Notes under the pieces: generated by a model
Seen by the model: only the letters and a program-made list of their open reading frames with translations
Database searches by the model: none
Told to the model about the DNA's origin: nothing
In this document: positions 46,293 to 57,875 of the stretch, piece by piece
How positions within the stretch are numbered: the first letter of the stretch is position 1
How the letters are laid out: every line of letters begins with the position of its first letter
DNA from: Linyphia triangularis
Taxonomy: Eukaryota; Arthropoda; Arachnida; Araneae; Linyphiidae
Length of the DNA: 64,000 nucleotides
Reading direction: 5' to 3'
Assembly: GCA_963978545.1 (NCBI GenBank)
Contig: OZ021725.1
Coordinates: 6,673,176 to 6,737,175 of the forward strand
Made by a program: the position numbers and the translations under genes

Positions 46293-46949
46293 GACTGAGA
46301 GGCGACTGCAAATTTTGGACCCCATCGAACATTATTCTGAATTTTTTATAGAAATTAGAGAAAAGTGAGTAGATTACGAATCCACTGGTCTGCCTTGGCA
46401 AAAATGGCCGAAACTGGTCAAAAATCGACTTTTAATAAGTTGAACTAAATCCAATTGCCAAATGCGGCATAACTTGCCAAATAATGAGCATTTTTTTTTA
46501 TTTGGTAACCCTCACTCTTTAATTTTCAATTAAGAAGGTTGCAGACGATTCAGATATCTGGCGACGGTCTACTGCATCTATTAAAAGGGAGCCAAGTTGG
46601 CAATAAACATTACGTCACTTATGACGTAACTGATGTCGCCAATTTGGCTTACTTTTAAAAGATATAACTTTTCGGAGCCAAAGATCAGAAATTGTTTGCG
46701 CTTTTTCGCATTGAAAATCGAAATGAAGTGGGTTGCCAGACAAATAAGTTTGCTCTATTTTTGGCAAGTTATGACATATTTGGCAATTGGATTTTAGTTC
46801 AACTCATTCCAAGTCGATTTTCGACCAGTTTCGGCCATTTTTGCCACGGCAGACCAGTGGATTCGTAATCTACTCACTTTTCTCTAATTTCTATAAAAAA
46901 TTCAGAATGATGTTCGATGAGGTCCAAAAATTGCAGTTGCCTCTCGGAC
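46293..46949. mobile_element. MITE-3, copy a (657 bp, long inverted repeats, TA target)
   Basis: The left end GACTGAGAGGCGACTGCAAA and the right end TTGCAGTTGCCTCTCGGAC begin inverted arms of about 200 bp (GTGAGTAGATTACGAATCCA, CTGGTCTGCC, CAACTTAT/ATAAGTTG segments), flanked by TA (46291-46292, 46950-46951). An inner palindrome ACGTCA...TGACGT lies near the centre. Copy b is at 61362-62015 and a partial copy at about 51775-52032. Confidence 0.9.
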
Positions 46950-46951
46950 TA

Positions 46952-47368
46952 TAAGCTTCGTAAAGGAAGATTCAGATGTGATATTAAACTCAATTTAAAG
47001 AATTATTCAGAACTTGAAAAGGGAAAATCAAACCATTCTTCCCTTCAAAGGGGAAAATCTAACCATTCTTTTCTTCAAAAGGGAAAAATCTACCTTAAAT
47101 GCTTGTGATCTATCGATTTCTAATCTTTGAGGATCAATCTTTGGTACTTAAAATAAAGATCTCACACTCAATTTTAAGACGGATCAGAAGTCATGCCGTG
47201 AAACGATGACGTGTATGATGGCCAGGTGATCTGAAGAGGACGTAAAACGGATCCTTGGATTAGAACTCAAGTAAATTTTCATTAGGATCTTCAGCTGCAA
47301 ATCCTGGGGTCCTCGGATCGGACGAGTCAGTCGTAGAGATCCTGAGAAAAGAGAGGAAGAAATGATAT
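46952..47368 (+). other. Possible 3' internal end of an LTR element, with polypurine tract
   Basis: Three direct repeats of about 31 bp (AAGGGGAAAATCTAACCATT) lie at 47015-47095. Just before the LTR is a 19-purine run (GAGAAAAGAGAGGAAGAAA, about 47344-47362) followed by TGATAT, as expected for the polypurine primer of plus-strand synthesis. No open frame survives. It could also be unrelated flank. Confidence 0.4.
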
Positions 47369-48068
47369 TGTTACGAACTTTTGTATATTTGTAAATATGT
47401 CGCAGTGTTAATTTTGTAAATAGGAACATTTATGTACATTTCGCATAAGGCAGTGCAATAGTTCGTCTTAAGTTGGCTTCCCTGCAATATGGGTCTTAAT
47501 GCTTGATAAGTAGTTTTACAGAGGTAACGCTGGGAAGCGAGTTTTACAAGGGGCAGGGCATTTAACATTATGGTAATGGAAATCTCGCCAAATTGGCGCC
47601 GGTTTTGGCGACAAATTTTTATCGCCAAATTTAGCGATCATTTGGCGACATTTTCGGTCCCCGTGTACATGTATAGGATTTTTCGACTACGACCTGGAAA
47701 GTTCTCCAAATATCTATCTCTAGAAGATTCACGAAGTATTGACTCCTATATAAGACCGGCCGTGAGTGGAGTTGGTTGGTTAGTCAGTTAGTTGACTGGA
47801 ATTACTGAGTTGAGATACTGAGTCTCAGTGAACTTTCCAAGTAGTTCTAAAGCGAACTGTATTGCATTGTCTATTGAGGTGATTTAGCAGTTGTGTGTCA
47901 AGTTTAACTGCTGTTTGTGATCTATTGTTGTGTATAGAGCTGTATTGAGTCTACTAGAACGAGAAGTTCTGGAGTTGTAAAGGAATCTGTAAAGAGTTAT
48001 ATTGGAATAAATTTCTGCAAGTTTTGATCTGCTTTGGCTTCAAATCTTTCGAACCAATCCACGCAACA
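47369..48068 (+). mobile_element. LTR (700 bp) of a gypsy-type retrotransposon
   Basis: It runs from TGTTACGAACTTTTGTATAT to CCAATCCACGCAACA (TG...CA). A TATA box CTATATAAG near 47750 and AATAAA near 48006 give a normal U3-R-U5 order. ATAT is found on both sides (47365-47368, 48069-48072), which fits a solo LTR with a 4-bp duplication. The purine run upstream fits a 3' LTR of a truncated element instead. The two readings cannot be separated by eye. Confidence 0.78.
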
Positions 48069-48092
48069 ATATTTTCCAGTGTGTCAATTCAT

Positions 48093-48124
<32 letters not shown>

Positions 48125-48139
48125 TACGTTGTAGCAATA

Positions 48140-48533
48140 ATAAAAACTAGAAGTGTGGAACATCGCATAACTTTCAACTACACTCTAATATTGGCGTGGA
48201 TTTGTGTGATTTACCGTTTTTATATTTTCATCATTCATTGAGAAAAATGCACAGTTCGGTGATATTTTTAGCGAGGATTCTTGTATGGGCCTTAAAAAAA
48301 CTTCCACCAAATTGATGTTTTTAGCAATCATTGAAAAACATGATTTTTTCAACGGCAGCTACCTCATGCGCATGCGAGTTTTTGACGAAAACCTTAACGG
48401 TAGGTCGCATGATCGCCACTAACCCACACACTAAAATTTGTTCGGAAGTTATGCTCACCACGTACACACAGGCAGAAATGTATTTCTTCTAATTCACCTT
48501 TAAAGATCAGGTTGTTCCAAAACGTGAAGAAAT

Positions 48534-48545
<12 letters not shown>
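48140..48545 (-). repeat. Family Z copy (minus strand)
   Basis: AACTAGAAGTGTGGAACATCGCATAAC is the Z end reversed. The core 48340-48520 contains GCATGCGAGTTTTTGACGAAAAC and keeps the Z core frame open in the direction plus (TKTLTVGRMIATNPHTKICS), with a small in-frame deletion. It runs into poly-A/poly-T at 48537-48588. The hairpin-like TATGTATACATATGAGTGACTGAAAG at 49090-49115 may be its other end, separated by the insertion at 48622. Confidence 0.78.
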
Positions 48546-48569
<24 letters not shown>

Positions 48570-48621
48570 TTTTTTTTTTTTTTTTTTATGAATGAATGAA
48601 TACTTTACTTTTATTACTCTA

Positions 48622-49070
48622 CTAGCTGAATACCCGTGCTTCGCTTCGAAATTTTAACATGTGCAATATTGTAGCTAGCTATACGGCAAAGCGTTGCGGA
48701 AATCCGTAATTGGTGTATAGGTTCCAGTTTTTGGCGCTTCGCTCGCAAGAAGGTTCCTCGCTACGCGAAATCAAGCCCGCTTCGTTCGCAGAAAAGTTCA
48801 TTGACACACAAGTACTTCTCTCCCTGAAAGGTTCATTGTTACTAAAACTACTTATGTTCGAAATTTCAGAGCTGTATCTCTATTGGAAGTCACTTTCTAA
48901 AAAAAAAAAAAAATAATTAAAATATTAATTAAAAAATAACTAGTTAAAATTTTAACATTCTGTTTGACATACATAAAATTAGAAGGCCAAAACTTCTTGT
49001 GTTGAAAATTTCAGAAAATCGAGCCCCAATTTTAAGTAAGTTTCTATAGATCCACAGACAGACACACAGC
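48622..49070 (-). mobile_element. Helitron-like 3' end fragment (GTATTCAGCTAGT type)
   Basis: The minus strand ends GCGAAGCACGGGTATTCAGCTAG with host T next, the same 3' terminus as the element at 52288-55380. Helitron-like elements end in CTAG (CTRR) and insert before T. The opposite end shows no TC...TATATAA start, so it is truncated near 49070. Confidence 0.7.
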
Positions 49071-49174
49071 TTGTTTTTTTTTTACTACAGATGTATACAT
49101 ATGAGTGACTGAAAGCAACAAGTGAAACAAACAATTGGCTTAAAAATTGGCTTGTGCTGAGATTTTAGCTCTTA

Positions 49175-49416
49175 TACTAAACTCCAACTTAACTTGACAT
49201 TACTAGACGATAGATCTTCACCGTGCTCATAGGTAATTAATCCATTTTAGCGGAGTGAAGACGACATAATTCTCGCCAAACCTTACAGCCTTTTGTTCTC
49301 TACAGGGTTGTGGTTTTTCGAACATTATGCTTTCACGCCGCCAAAATGGATTAAATACATATGAGCACTGTGACGATCTACCGTCTAGTGATGTCAAGTT
49401 AAGTTGAAGTTTAGTA
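49175..49416. mobile_element. MITE-2, copy b (242 bp)
   Basis: It aligns end to end with 44889-45129 in the same orientation (TACTAAACTCCAACTTAACT...AAGTTGAAGTTTAGTA) and is flanked by TA (49173-49174, 49417-49418). Confidence 0.92.
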
Positions 49417-49418
49417 TA

Positions 49419-49436
49419 GTAAAGTGTAAAGAACGT

Positions 49437-49473
<37 letters not shown>

Positions 49474-49734
49474 TATCAGCTCTTTAAAGGTGCATGTAGA
49501 TTATGGAATTTTAGATTTATTTCATTACAAAGCCAAGTTTAGAAGTTTTTGAACCTTATGAAATATTGAATAACAAAATAAAAATATTAAAATCAACATC
49601 GCTTTTTTTCAATCTATCCGTAAAAATAATTGGCACAGGCAACGATTGGGACATAAAAAGAGGGGACGCTTGCATCATGGCCTCCACCCTCCTCTTCTCC
49701 AACAAAGTGTTTTAAAAACTGAGAGAAATGCCGC
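49419..49734. other. Unassigned stretch with long poly-T
   Basis: A T-run of about 31 bases at 49442-49472, then AT-rich sequence. No gene recognised. Confidence 0.45.
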
Positions 49735-49900
49735 ACCTTCATAGTGTACGTGGTCAGCATAACTCCCGAACCAATTGACCTAAGTTCTTCAAATTTGGTG
49801 TGCGGGTTGATGATAGCCCAAGGACCTACCATTAAGGGTTTCGTCAAAATCCTGTTTGCAAGAATAAGGTAACTGTCATTGAAAAAATCATGTTTTTTTA
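49735..49900 (+). repeat. Family Z, core fragment
   Basis: Only the Z core is present (GTACGTGGTCAGCATAACTC to AAAAAATCATGTTTTT). The minus frame is open (TKPLMVGPWAIINPHTKFEE). Confidence 0.75.
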
Positions 49901-50722
49901 TGCAGTAAACTATGATGCTTTAAAACTTAAAAAACTATTTCAAGTTTTCAAATTTAATTTTTTTTTTTTTTTTTTTAGTTTAAAAAACTTGACAATTTTA
50001 ATATTTCCTAAATTTGATATATCTAAGGAACTTTTTAAAAAAATCATTTTATTTTGCATAAAATTACTTCTTATAATTTTTATAAAAAATTGTCTTCAAG
50101 ATTTTTCAATAAAGTAATGAGGAAAAAAAAAAAAAAAAGGGTTTGAACAATCACTGCATAAAATCCATAGTATGCTAAGCTCCAAAAACTTTTTAAAATA
50201 AAGTTAAATAAAAAAAACATAATTCCTGAAGACAAATTAAAGAAATATATATGAAAAATAATTATGGAAAATTTCATAGATTTATAACAAGTAGTTATTA
50301 ATTTATATCAATTTAAACTCAAAAAAGGGACAGAAAACCATCATCGAGAAAAACAGTTTTAAAGTTTCAAGATGGCGTGTCAGAGATACAGTCGTCATGT
50401 AGCAAAAACTTAAAATATTTCTAGTTCTACTAATGATAGAAACAAAATTGTTGTGCCATTTTGTTAAAAAATATTTGTATTATTTTTTTACAATATTTTT
50501 TTTTTTTTTCAGAATTTTAAAAATTTTGAGTCTCAGAAGCCAATTTGATCACTTCATTTGAAAAAAAAAAAAAAAAAAAAAAAAAAAATTAAAAAAAAAA
50601 AAACAATGATTAAAATTATAAAAATATTATCATACTGCATCGTATTATTCAGAATTAAGACACGTGTGGCTCGATAAAAATGATGCTGTTTTTAAAAAGA
50701 TGCGTGCGAAATTTTGTGTGGA
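49901..50722. other. Unassigned AT-rich stretch upstream of the secreted-protein gene
   Basis: Homopolymer-rich (T at 49960-49976 and 50500-50510, A at 50124-50138, 50562-50588 and 50592-50603). No repeat partner or coding region was recognised. Confidence 0.45.
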
Positions 50723-50757
50723 AAACACGTGTTTTTCGATACGTAGCCCTTTTAAAA
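50723..50757 (+). promoter_or_regulatory. Possible core promoter: E-box palindrome and TATA-like box
   Basis: AAACACGTGTTT (50723-50734) is a perfect 12-bp palindrome centred on the E-box CACGTG; another CACGTG lies near 50661-50666. TTTAAAA (50751-50757) is TATA-like and about 40 bp upstream of the ATG at 50794. Placement fits a short 5' UTR; function is inferred only. Confidence 0.3.
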
Positions 50758-50793
50758 CAAGACTTCGAACACATCTACACTAAAGTGAGAAAT

Positions 50794-50824
50794 ATGAATT
50801 CGTTGTGGATAATACTTGCATGCG
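50794..50824 (+). CDS. Exon 1 of a secreted protein gene (signal peptide)
   Basis: ATG at 50794 reads MNSLWIILAC plus the first base of a Gly codon, then the donor G|GTGAGTAAG (50825). The exon is 31 nt and splits the signal peptide with a phase-1 intron, a common arrangement for secreted proteins. It joins the acceptor at 57875 in frame. The combined N-terminus MNSLWIILACGLACAHA has a short hydrophobic core and a small-residue end (AHA) suited to signal peptidase cleavage before QPAC. A short upstream region has a TATA-like box. Confidence 0.62.
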
Positions 50825-50830
50825 GTGAGT

Positions 50831-51770
50831 AAGCTCATAATTGTATCGGAGGCAGCGATACTTTTGGGTCAGTTATTTTACACTTACTAAATTGTGTAAA
50901 AATGTTAGCTAACTTATATAGGTAACGTCGAAAATCCAATGAGGAATTTTCACGTTCTTTGGTTTTATTTTTAAATAAAAGTACAGAAAAAATCATGAAA
51001 AACAATACCATTCTTTCAAAAATTTGAGCTCGGATAGACAGTTAAAAAAATACATATAGTTTTTCACTTCGCGATTTGGCTGGAAAAAGCTACTTTTGTG
51101 TGTGACGTCAATGCGCAGATGGTGTACCAGTCTAATAAACTTGCTTTTGACGAGGAGGGAGTGAGGTTCCTCCTCGGATTTTAGACGGTATCTATGCTTA
51201 ACTACGTCACGGTGTTTTTATGCGTTTTTGGTCCCGTGACTTTTGCTTTGATTTCAGCTAATTTCAAACTCGATTTTTGATTAATTGAAAGCATAAAGAT
51301 AAAAGAAATAATTGCACTGCTCAAATATATTCTTTGGATAACACTAGAAAATACAAAGAATATTCATTTTCATCACTTGTGCAAGTTCTTCATTCGGCTG
51401 GTAGGCCCACTGTGGGTGTAGGCGGAGGTGGTCAGAATATGTAAAAAAAAGTTAAAAAATAAAGTTATTTTTGCCCCGCGGATGCAATTTTTTTAACATG
51501 TTATTTGGACTATTTTACGGTGTTTTTAGGCTTTCTGCTGATATTCCGAGGATGGGTTATACTTCAGCTTCTCGTTTAACTATGTAATAAAAAAATATAT
51601 ATATAAAAAAAAAAAACGCGTTTCTTAAAATTATTTTACCCAGGCTGAAAATTCTACACCATATAGTAATTTAGGTATTAATCAAGAAAATAATATTCCG
51701 CTGGCATAGAAGTGGTGGAAAGATCGTTTGCTTGGGCGCTCAACCACTTGATAGCCTAGGGCGAATACTT
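50831..51770. other. Intron 1, unassigned part
   Basis: Intronic sequence with no recognised repeat partner. A less AT-rich patch near 51110-51240 holds no credible frame. Confidence 0.4.
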
Positions 51771-51774
51771 CATC

Positions 51775-52032
51775 AACCATCAGTCTGAATTTTTTTATGG
51801 AATTCAGCGAAATGTTAGTAGATTATGGATATACTGGTCAACCGGGTGAAAAAATTGCCAATATTATAAAAAAAAATCGACTTTTAAATAGTTGAATTAA
51901 ATCCGATAACCAAGTGCGTCCAAACTTTCCAAATAATAAACAACCTTTTTGTTTGGTAACCTGCGCTCTTGTCTATAAGTTAGTACGTTCACTGTAATAT
52001 AACTGACCAAAAAGTGTCGTTGCCTCCCGTAC
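51775..52032. mobile_element. MITE-3, partial and diverged copy
   Basis: Segments CTGAATTTTTTTATGGAATT, AGTAGATTATGGATATACTGG, AAAATCGACTTTTAAATAGT and the right end TTGCCTCCCGTAC before TA match MITE-3 in order, with the central part and much of the right arm missing. Confidence 0.7.
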
Positions 52033-52287
52033 TATAAGTTTTCTTTTGTTTCGAGCGTACCTATAGGAATCAGAAGCCCCCCCCCCCTTTATCCCTAGAG
52101 ACTTAAAATCTCGACTTCTTAATGACCCTATAAAAGTATCTTTAATTTTTTTTTTTAAATGAAATATAAAATATTAGAAATAATGCATCATATTTGTAAT
52201 TTTATGTTTCTTGAAAATGACTTGATGCCCTTTATTTCACTGTATTTTTATGCGAGTTGATTGTAAGACTGGGCCAAATAAAGTATA

Positions 52288-55200
52288 TCTCTCTATATAT
52301 AAGGCAAAGCCCTCACTCACTCATTCACTCACTGACTCACTCACTCATCACTAATTCTCAAACTTCCCACATAGTCACAACTCGCACAAATATCAAACAA
52401 TGGTAAAAATAGAAAAAGTAAACTATTCCGATCTCGATTAACCCACTTTAAGGGCTCGAAAAGGGGTTAAACGTTCCAAACGAGGGATATTCGAATATCC
52501 TGCTTCTCATTTCGTCACAACTCTAAAAATTGGTGCGAATATCAATAAAGACAAAAGAAGAAGAAGTAAGCTATTCCGATCTCGATCAACCCACTTTAAG
52601 GGGTGGAAAAAGGGTTAAACGTTCCAAACGAGGAATATTCGAATGTCCCACTTCCCATTTGGTCACAACTCTGAAAATTGTGTGTTCCAAATAATAACTG
52701 AAATCTCTCTATATATAAGGCAAAGCCCTCACTCACTCATTCACTCACTGACTCACTCACTCATCACTAATTCTCAAACTTCCCACATAGTCACAACTAG
52801 CACAAATATCAAACAATGGTAAAAATAGAAAAAGTAAACTATTCCGATCTCGATTAACCCACTTTAAGGGGTCGAAAAGGGGTTAAACGTTCCAAACGAG
52901 GGACATTCGAATATCCTACTTCACATTTCGTCACAACTCTAAAAATTGGTGCGAATATCAATAAAGACAAACGAAGAAGAAGTAAGCTATTCCGATCTCG
53001 ATCAACCCACTTTAAGGGGTGGAAAAAGGGTTAAACGTTCCAAACGAGGAATATTCGAATGTCCCACTTCCGACAAGGCCACAATTTTGAAAATTGGCTT
53101 AAATACCAACAATGTTAAACATAGAAAAAGCATGCTAATCCAATCTCGGTTAACCCACTTTAAGGGGTCGAAAAGGGGTTAAACGTTCCAAACGAGAGAC
53201 ATTCGAATATCCTACTTCCCATTTGGTCACAACTCTAAAAATTGGTACAAATATTAACAATAGTAAACATAGTAAAAGTAAGCTATTCCGATCTCGATTA
53301 ACTCACTTTAAAGGCTCGAAAAGGGGTTAAACGTTCCAAACGAGGAATATTCGAATGTACCACTTCTCATTTAGTCACAACTCTAAAAATTGGTGCGAAT
53401 ATCAATTAAGACAAACGAAGAAAAACTAAGCTATTCCGATCTCGATTAGCCCACTTTAAGGGGTGGAAAAAGGGTTAAACGTTCCAAACGAGGGACATTC
53501 GAATATCCTACTTCTCATTTCGTCAAAACTCTAAAAATTGGTGCGAATATCAATAAAGACAAAAGAAGAAGAAGTAAGCTATTCCGATCTCGATTAACCC
53601 ACTTTAAGGGGTGGAAAAAGGGTTAAACGTTCCAAACGAAGAATATTCGAATGTCCCACTTCCGACATGGCCACAATTTTGAAAATTGGCTTAAATACCA
53701 ACAATGTTAAACATAGAAAAAGCATGCTAATCCGATCTCGATTAACCCACTTTAAGGTGGTCGAAAAGGGGTTAAAAGTTCCAAACGAGGAATAATCCAA
53801 TGTCCTACTTTTCATTTCGTCACAACTCTAAAAATTGGTGCGAATATCAATAAAGACAAACGAAGAAAAAATAAGCTATTCCAATCACGATTAACCCACT
53901 TTAAGTAGTGGAAAAAGGGTTAAATGTTCCAAATGAAGAATATTCGAATGTCCCACTTCCGACATGGCCACAATTTTGAAAATTGGCTTAAATACCAACA
54001 ATGTTAAACATAGAAAAAGCATGCTAATTCGATCTCGGTTAACCCACTTTAAGGGGTCGAAAAGGGGTTAAACGTTCCAAACGAGAAGTATTCGAATGTA
54101 CCACTTCCCACATGTCCGCAACTCTGAATATAAGTGCAAATGTCAACAATTGTAAAAATAGAAAAAGTAGCTATTCCGAATACGATTAACCCACTTTAAA
54201 GGGTCTAAAAGGGGTTAAGCGTTCCAAACGAGGGATATTCGAATGTACCATTTCCTATATGGTCACAACTCTAAAAATTGGTACAAATGTCAACAATGGT
54301 AAACATAGAAAAAGTAAGCTATTCCGATCTCGATTAACTCACTTTAAGAGGTCAAAAAGGGGTTAAACGTTCCAAACGAGCGATATATTCGAAAGTCCTA
54401 TTTCTCATATTGTCACAACTCTGAAAACTGGTGTGAATATCAATAAAGACAAAAGTAGAAAAAGTAAGCTATTCCGATCTCAGGTGGATGAAGGGGTGGG
54501 AAAGGGGTTAAACGTTTCAAACGAGGAATATTCGAATGTACCACTTCCCATATGGTCACAACTCTAAAAATTAGTAAAAATATCAACAAAGACAAACACA
54601 AAAAAGTTAAGCTATTCCGAGCTTGATTAACCCACTTTAAGAGGTGGAAAAGGGGTTAAACATTCCAAACTCGAATATCCCACTTCCCATACAGTTACAA
54701 CTCTGAAAATTGGTAGGAATGTCAATAAAGATAAACGTAGAAAAAGTAAGCCATTCCGATCTCGATTAAACCACTTAAGGTTTGCAAAAGGCGTTAAACA
54801 TTCCAAACTAGGGATATTCGAATGTCCCACTTCCCATTTGGTCACAACTCGGAAAATTGGTACAAATGTCAAAAAAGATTAAACATAGAAAAAGTAAGCA
54901 ATTCCGTTCTCGATTAACCAACTTTAAGGGGCCGAAAAGGGTTAAATGTTCCAAACGAGGGATATCCGAATGTTCCTCTTCCAATATAGTCATATTTCTG
55001 ATATTTGGTGCAAATGTTAAAAGGGCAAATGTTAAAAAAATAAGTCATTCCAATATCGATTAACGAACTTTTTAGGGATGAAAAGTCGACGCAACATTGA
55101 AACTATACGAGGATTAACTTAATGTCTCAATTCCATTACAGCTACTACTTAGAAATTTAGATCTAAGAGCAAACATAAACACAATAAACTATTCCAATTA

Positions 55201-55380
55201 ACTATTCACAATTATAATTTTCGTTTAAAATGTCAACAAAGGAAAGTTCCTATTTTTTATAAATCAATTTGTCGGAATCGAATTGGGAGCAATCGTCTGA
55301 AGTGCAGAATACATGAATGTCTTTTGATCGCTAAAATGCTAATGGTAAAATTTCGTAGCGCAGCACGGGTATTCAGCTAG
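52288..55380 (+). mobile_element. Helitron-like element with internal minisatellite (3.1 kb)
   Basis: It starts TCTCTCTATATATAAGGCAA directly after A and ends GCACGGGTATTCAGCTAG directly before T, the A|TC...CTAG|T arrangement of Helitron/Helentron insertions, without a target duplication or inverted repeats. The 5' segment (TCTCTCTATATATAAGGC... CACATAGTCACAACT) is present a second time at 52704, suggesting internal duplication. No Rep/helicase frame exists, so it is non-autonomous. It lies in intron 1 of the secreted-protein gene, in sense orientation. Confidence 0.82.
52421..55065. repeat. Imperfect minisatellite, about 149-bp unit, about 17 units
   Basis: ATTCCGATCTCGATTAACCC, CACTTTAAGGGGT, GGGTTAAACGTTCCAAACGA and TATTCGAATGTCCCACTTCC recur with a spacing of about 149-150 bp throughout. 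Units differ by 10-20 percent by eye, and some have deletions. Central tandem arrays are known in non-autonomous Helentron/DINE-type elements. The near-multiple-of-three period creates repeated antisense frames (for example 53594-53815, 54627-54872) that I regard as by-products. Confidence 0.9.
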
Positions 55381-55899
55381 TTGCTATATAAAAGTAAAAT
55401 GTGCGCAAAATATACGTTTTTGGTAGTTTCATATACTTTTACTCACATGCTTATACTGAAGTTTACGAGCTCATTTTGTAAAAAGTTTGGAAAACTTTCA
55501 AGAAATAAAGACGAATTTCTTTAAATGAAATCAAAATAGTTATTTATGTAACTAGTAGGGAAAGTAATCCTTTTTCAAACTAGGTAAATAATTTATCGAG
55601 TTTAAAAAAGTATTTTTCCACGTGTTGCATACAATATTTTTTATAATCACGTGAAAAAATATGTTTAATACATACATTTATTAATATTGACAACTCCGGT
55701 CAATGAATTTCTTCTGGAAATATCTAATTTCAATACCAAGACTATATAATATTTGAGCACGAGACGTGCTCGAAAGTTTCTTTTCCGCACTACTCATAGT
55801 AAAGTGCTACTTTCCCCACGATTTCTGATTCAAAATGATAAAAACAAAATTAATTGTTTGCTCATTGTTTTAAAAAAGTTTATTTCGTTTATTGCATTC
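55381..55899. other. Intron 1, unassigned part
   Basis: AT-rich; no repeat partner or exon recognised. Confidence 0.4.
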
Positions 55900-56385
55900 A
55901 TTACCCATTTGTTAACATAAGATATTGAAAGTATTTGAATTAAATAAAAAAATTGACCCCCCCCCCCCCCTACATTTTTACACGTTTTCGAACGAGCTGA
56001 ATTCAAAAAAGGGACATAGAAAAATGTGAGTGTGTTCAAATTTTTCATAAGATTTAGTGGTGGCCATGGAACTTGTCATTAAAGTTTTCGTCAAAATTGA
56101 TCATGCGCATAAGATACCTTTAAAAAACCATGTTTTTTCAGTAATTGCTAAAAAACGGTCATCTCCATCTCCGAAATTCCCATAAAAATGGGGTAAAAGC
56201 GTAAAGAGATAAAAATTAAATGTCTTTTATGCAGAGTTTTTTTCCCCTTGACCATCTACTCTGATGTGCTTAAAAGAAATGATAACGTAATGTTAAAAGC
56301 ATACCGGCAATAATCCCCGTTTTTTTTTTTTTTTTTTTTGCCAATGTAATAATTATCACGTTGTGCGATGTTCTTCACCCCTAGT
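55900..56385 (+). repeat. Family Z, shortened copy
   Basis: Hairpin remnant CATTACCCATTTGTTAACAT...TATTGAAAGTAT, CACGTTTTCGAACGAGCTGA, a shortened core (GTGGTGGCCATGGAACTTG, AAGTTTTCGTCAAAATTGAT) and the end TTGTGCGATGTTCTTCACCCCTAG. Confidence 0.78.
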
Positions 56386-56954
56386 TTTTTTAAATAACAA
56401 TTGGTATACAATTGGTGTAATGCTTAAGTTTTAAATATTAAATTATTAAAAAGAAACAAACATTATATCTAAGGTATCCTATGACCATCATAAGTAAAAA
56501 CGGGCAAACAAACCTACCAGTAATCAGAAAAATAAAGCTACATAAGACTCACAAGAGTATAATATACTTTAAATCAGGCTTACAAATTTACATATGAAAA
56601 TCTATTACAATACCACTGAAAAGCTTTGCAAAATAATAGTTAAGCATGATATTTGCAGTCTTCCATTATTTAAATAGCATTAATTAACCCATAAAAACAG
56701 TTTTTAATATGAATCCTTTATATGCATTGCCAATTTTTGCATACATTAACACAGCGCTGATTCTGTATACAGCGCGTGCTTAGTGTTTGCAACAAATTTT
56801 AAACATCAAAAACATTCCTATCAGCAAAATGTACGGCAAACTAATTTCAAAATTTATTTATTAAAAATGAACTTCACACTCACATTCACATATTTTTAAT
56901 TTATTTTGATTAAAACAATTTTATTATTTATTTACTAAACAAAAATAGGTAAAT
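56386..56954. other. Intron 1, unassigned part
   Basis: AT-rich; nothing recognised. Confidence 0.4.
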
Positions 56955-57180
56955 AACAGGAAAGAGTTTCAACAATGGGTCAGTTAAATCTTGCTATTTT
57001 AAAGCGATTAGATGAAGGCAAGTTGGTCCATTAGTATTCCGTATAAGCCACCTATTAGTGAGAATAACATCCCCAAATTTGATGACATCGAACCTAATCT
57101 GCCAAGTTTCATTCTGATTGGATGACGGCAGGGGGGTTAATTAGGCGTCTGAATATTTGCCTCCCATCAACACACACACA
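56955..57180 (+). repeat. Family Y copy
   Basis: Reverse complement match to 109-335: AACAGGAAAGAGTTTCAACA, GGCAAGTTGGTCCATTAGTA, TCTGCCAAGTTTCATTCTGA, GGGGGGTTAATTAGGCGTCT. Confidence 0.68.
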
Positions 57181-57875
57181 AAATCGTAGTTAATAATACA
57201 AAAAATTTGAAAAGACAACTTTGAAATTGATTGATCAAAATCTCCCTGAAATCATTAAAATCTTATTTATTTCATTTGAACATGCTATGCTTTTTTTTTG
57301 TACTCGCTTCATGGCTCCGAGCTCCTTCAAAAATACTACTTCTACCGTCCTTCAAATCAAATTGCCTACCCACACCGTCAAAAAAGAATAACTTCTACCT
57401 TTGAAATCACTCAACTTTCTTTTTTAACATACCAGTCTCAGCTTTCAACTACAATAACGGGACGTCATAGCTATAGCTAATTTGATTAAATGTTTAATGT
57501 GGTCATTACATATATTGTCAACTATTAACAATTGCTCTATATTATTAACTGAGCCACTATTTATGTGGCTCAATTCACTATTTTTTTTAAAAAATTAAAA
57601 ACATATTCACTCAGTTTTAAGAAAAAAATGCACTGACAAAAAATTTCACTCAAAAATTAAAAATCAAATACGAACATCAAAAGTCAATTACCAAGACTAA
57701 GGCAATTTTAAAAAAAGTTTTTTTTTTTTTAATTTTTTTTTATTCTTTCTTTTATAAACTTGTGTTATATTTTAAAATGTGTCAAATCTACTTTCTTACT
57801 TTCAACTAATTTTGTCATTATAATAAATTCCATTTATAAATGAGTTTCTAGTATGTTTCAATTATTTCTTTTCAG
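57181..57875. other. Intron 1, 3' end
   Basis: AT-rich intron sequence running to the acceptor at 57874-57875. A short frame at 57298-57480 has no support. Confidence 0.4.

Noticed and set aside
53594..54993. Leu-rich antisense ORFs (EVGHSNI...LLFLCL type)
   Set aside because: They come from the 149-bp minisatellite read in one frame and are broken by indels between units; no evidence of selection can be seen.
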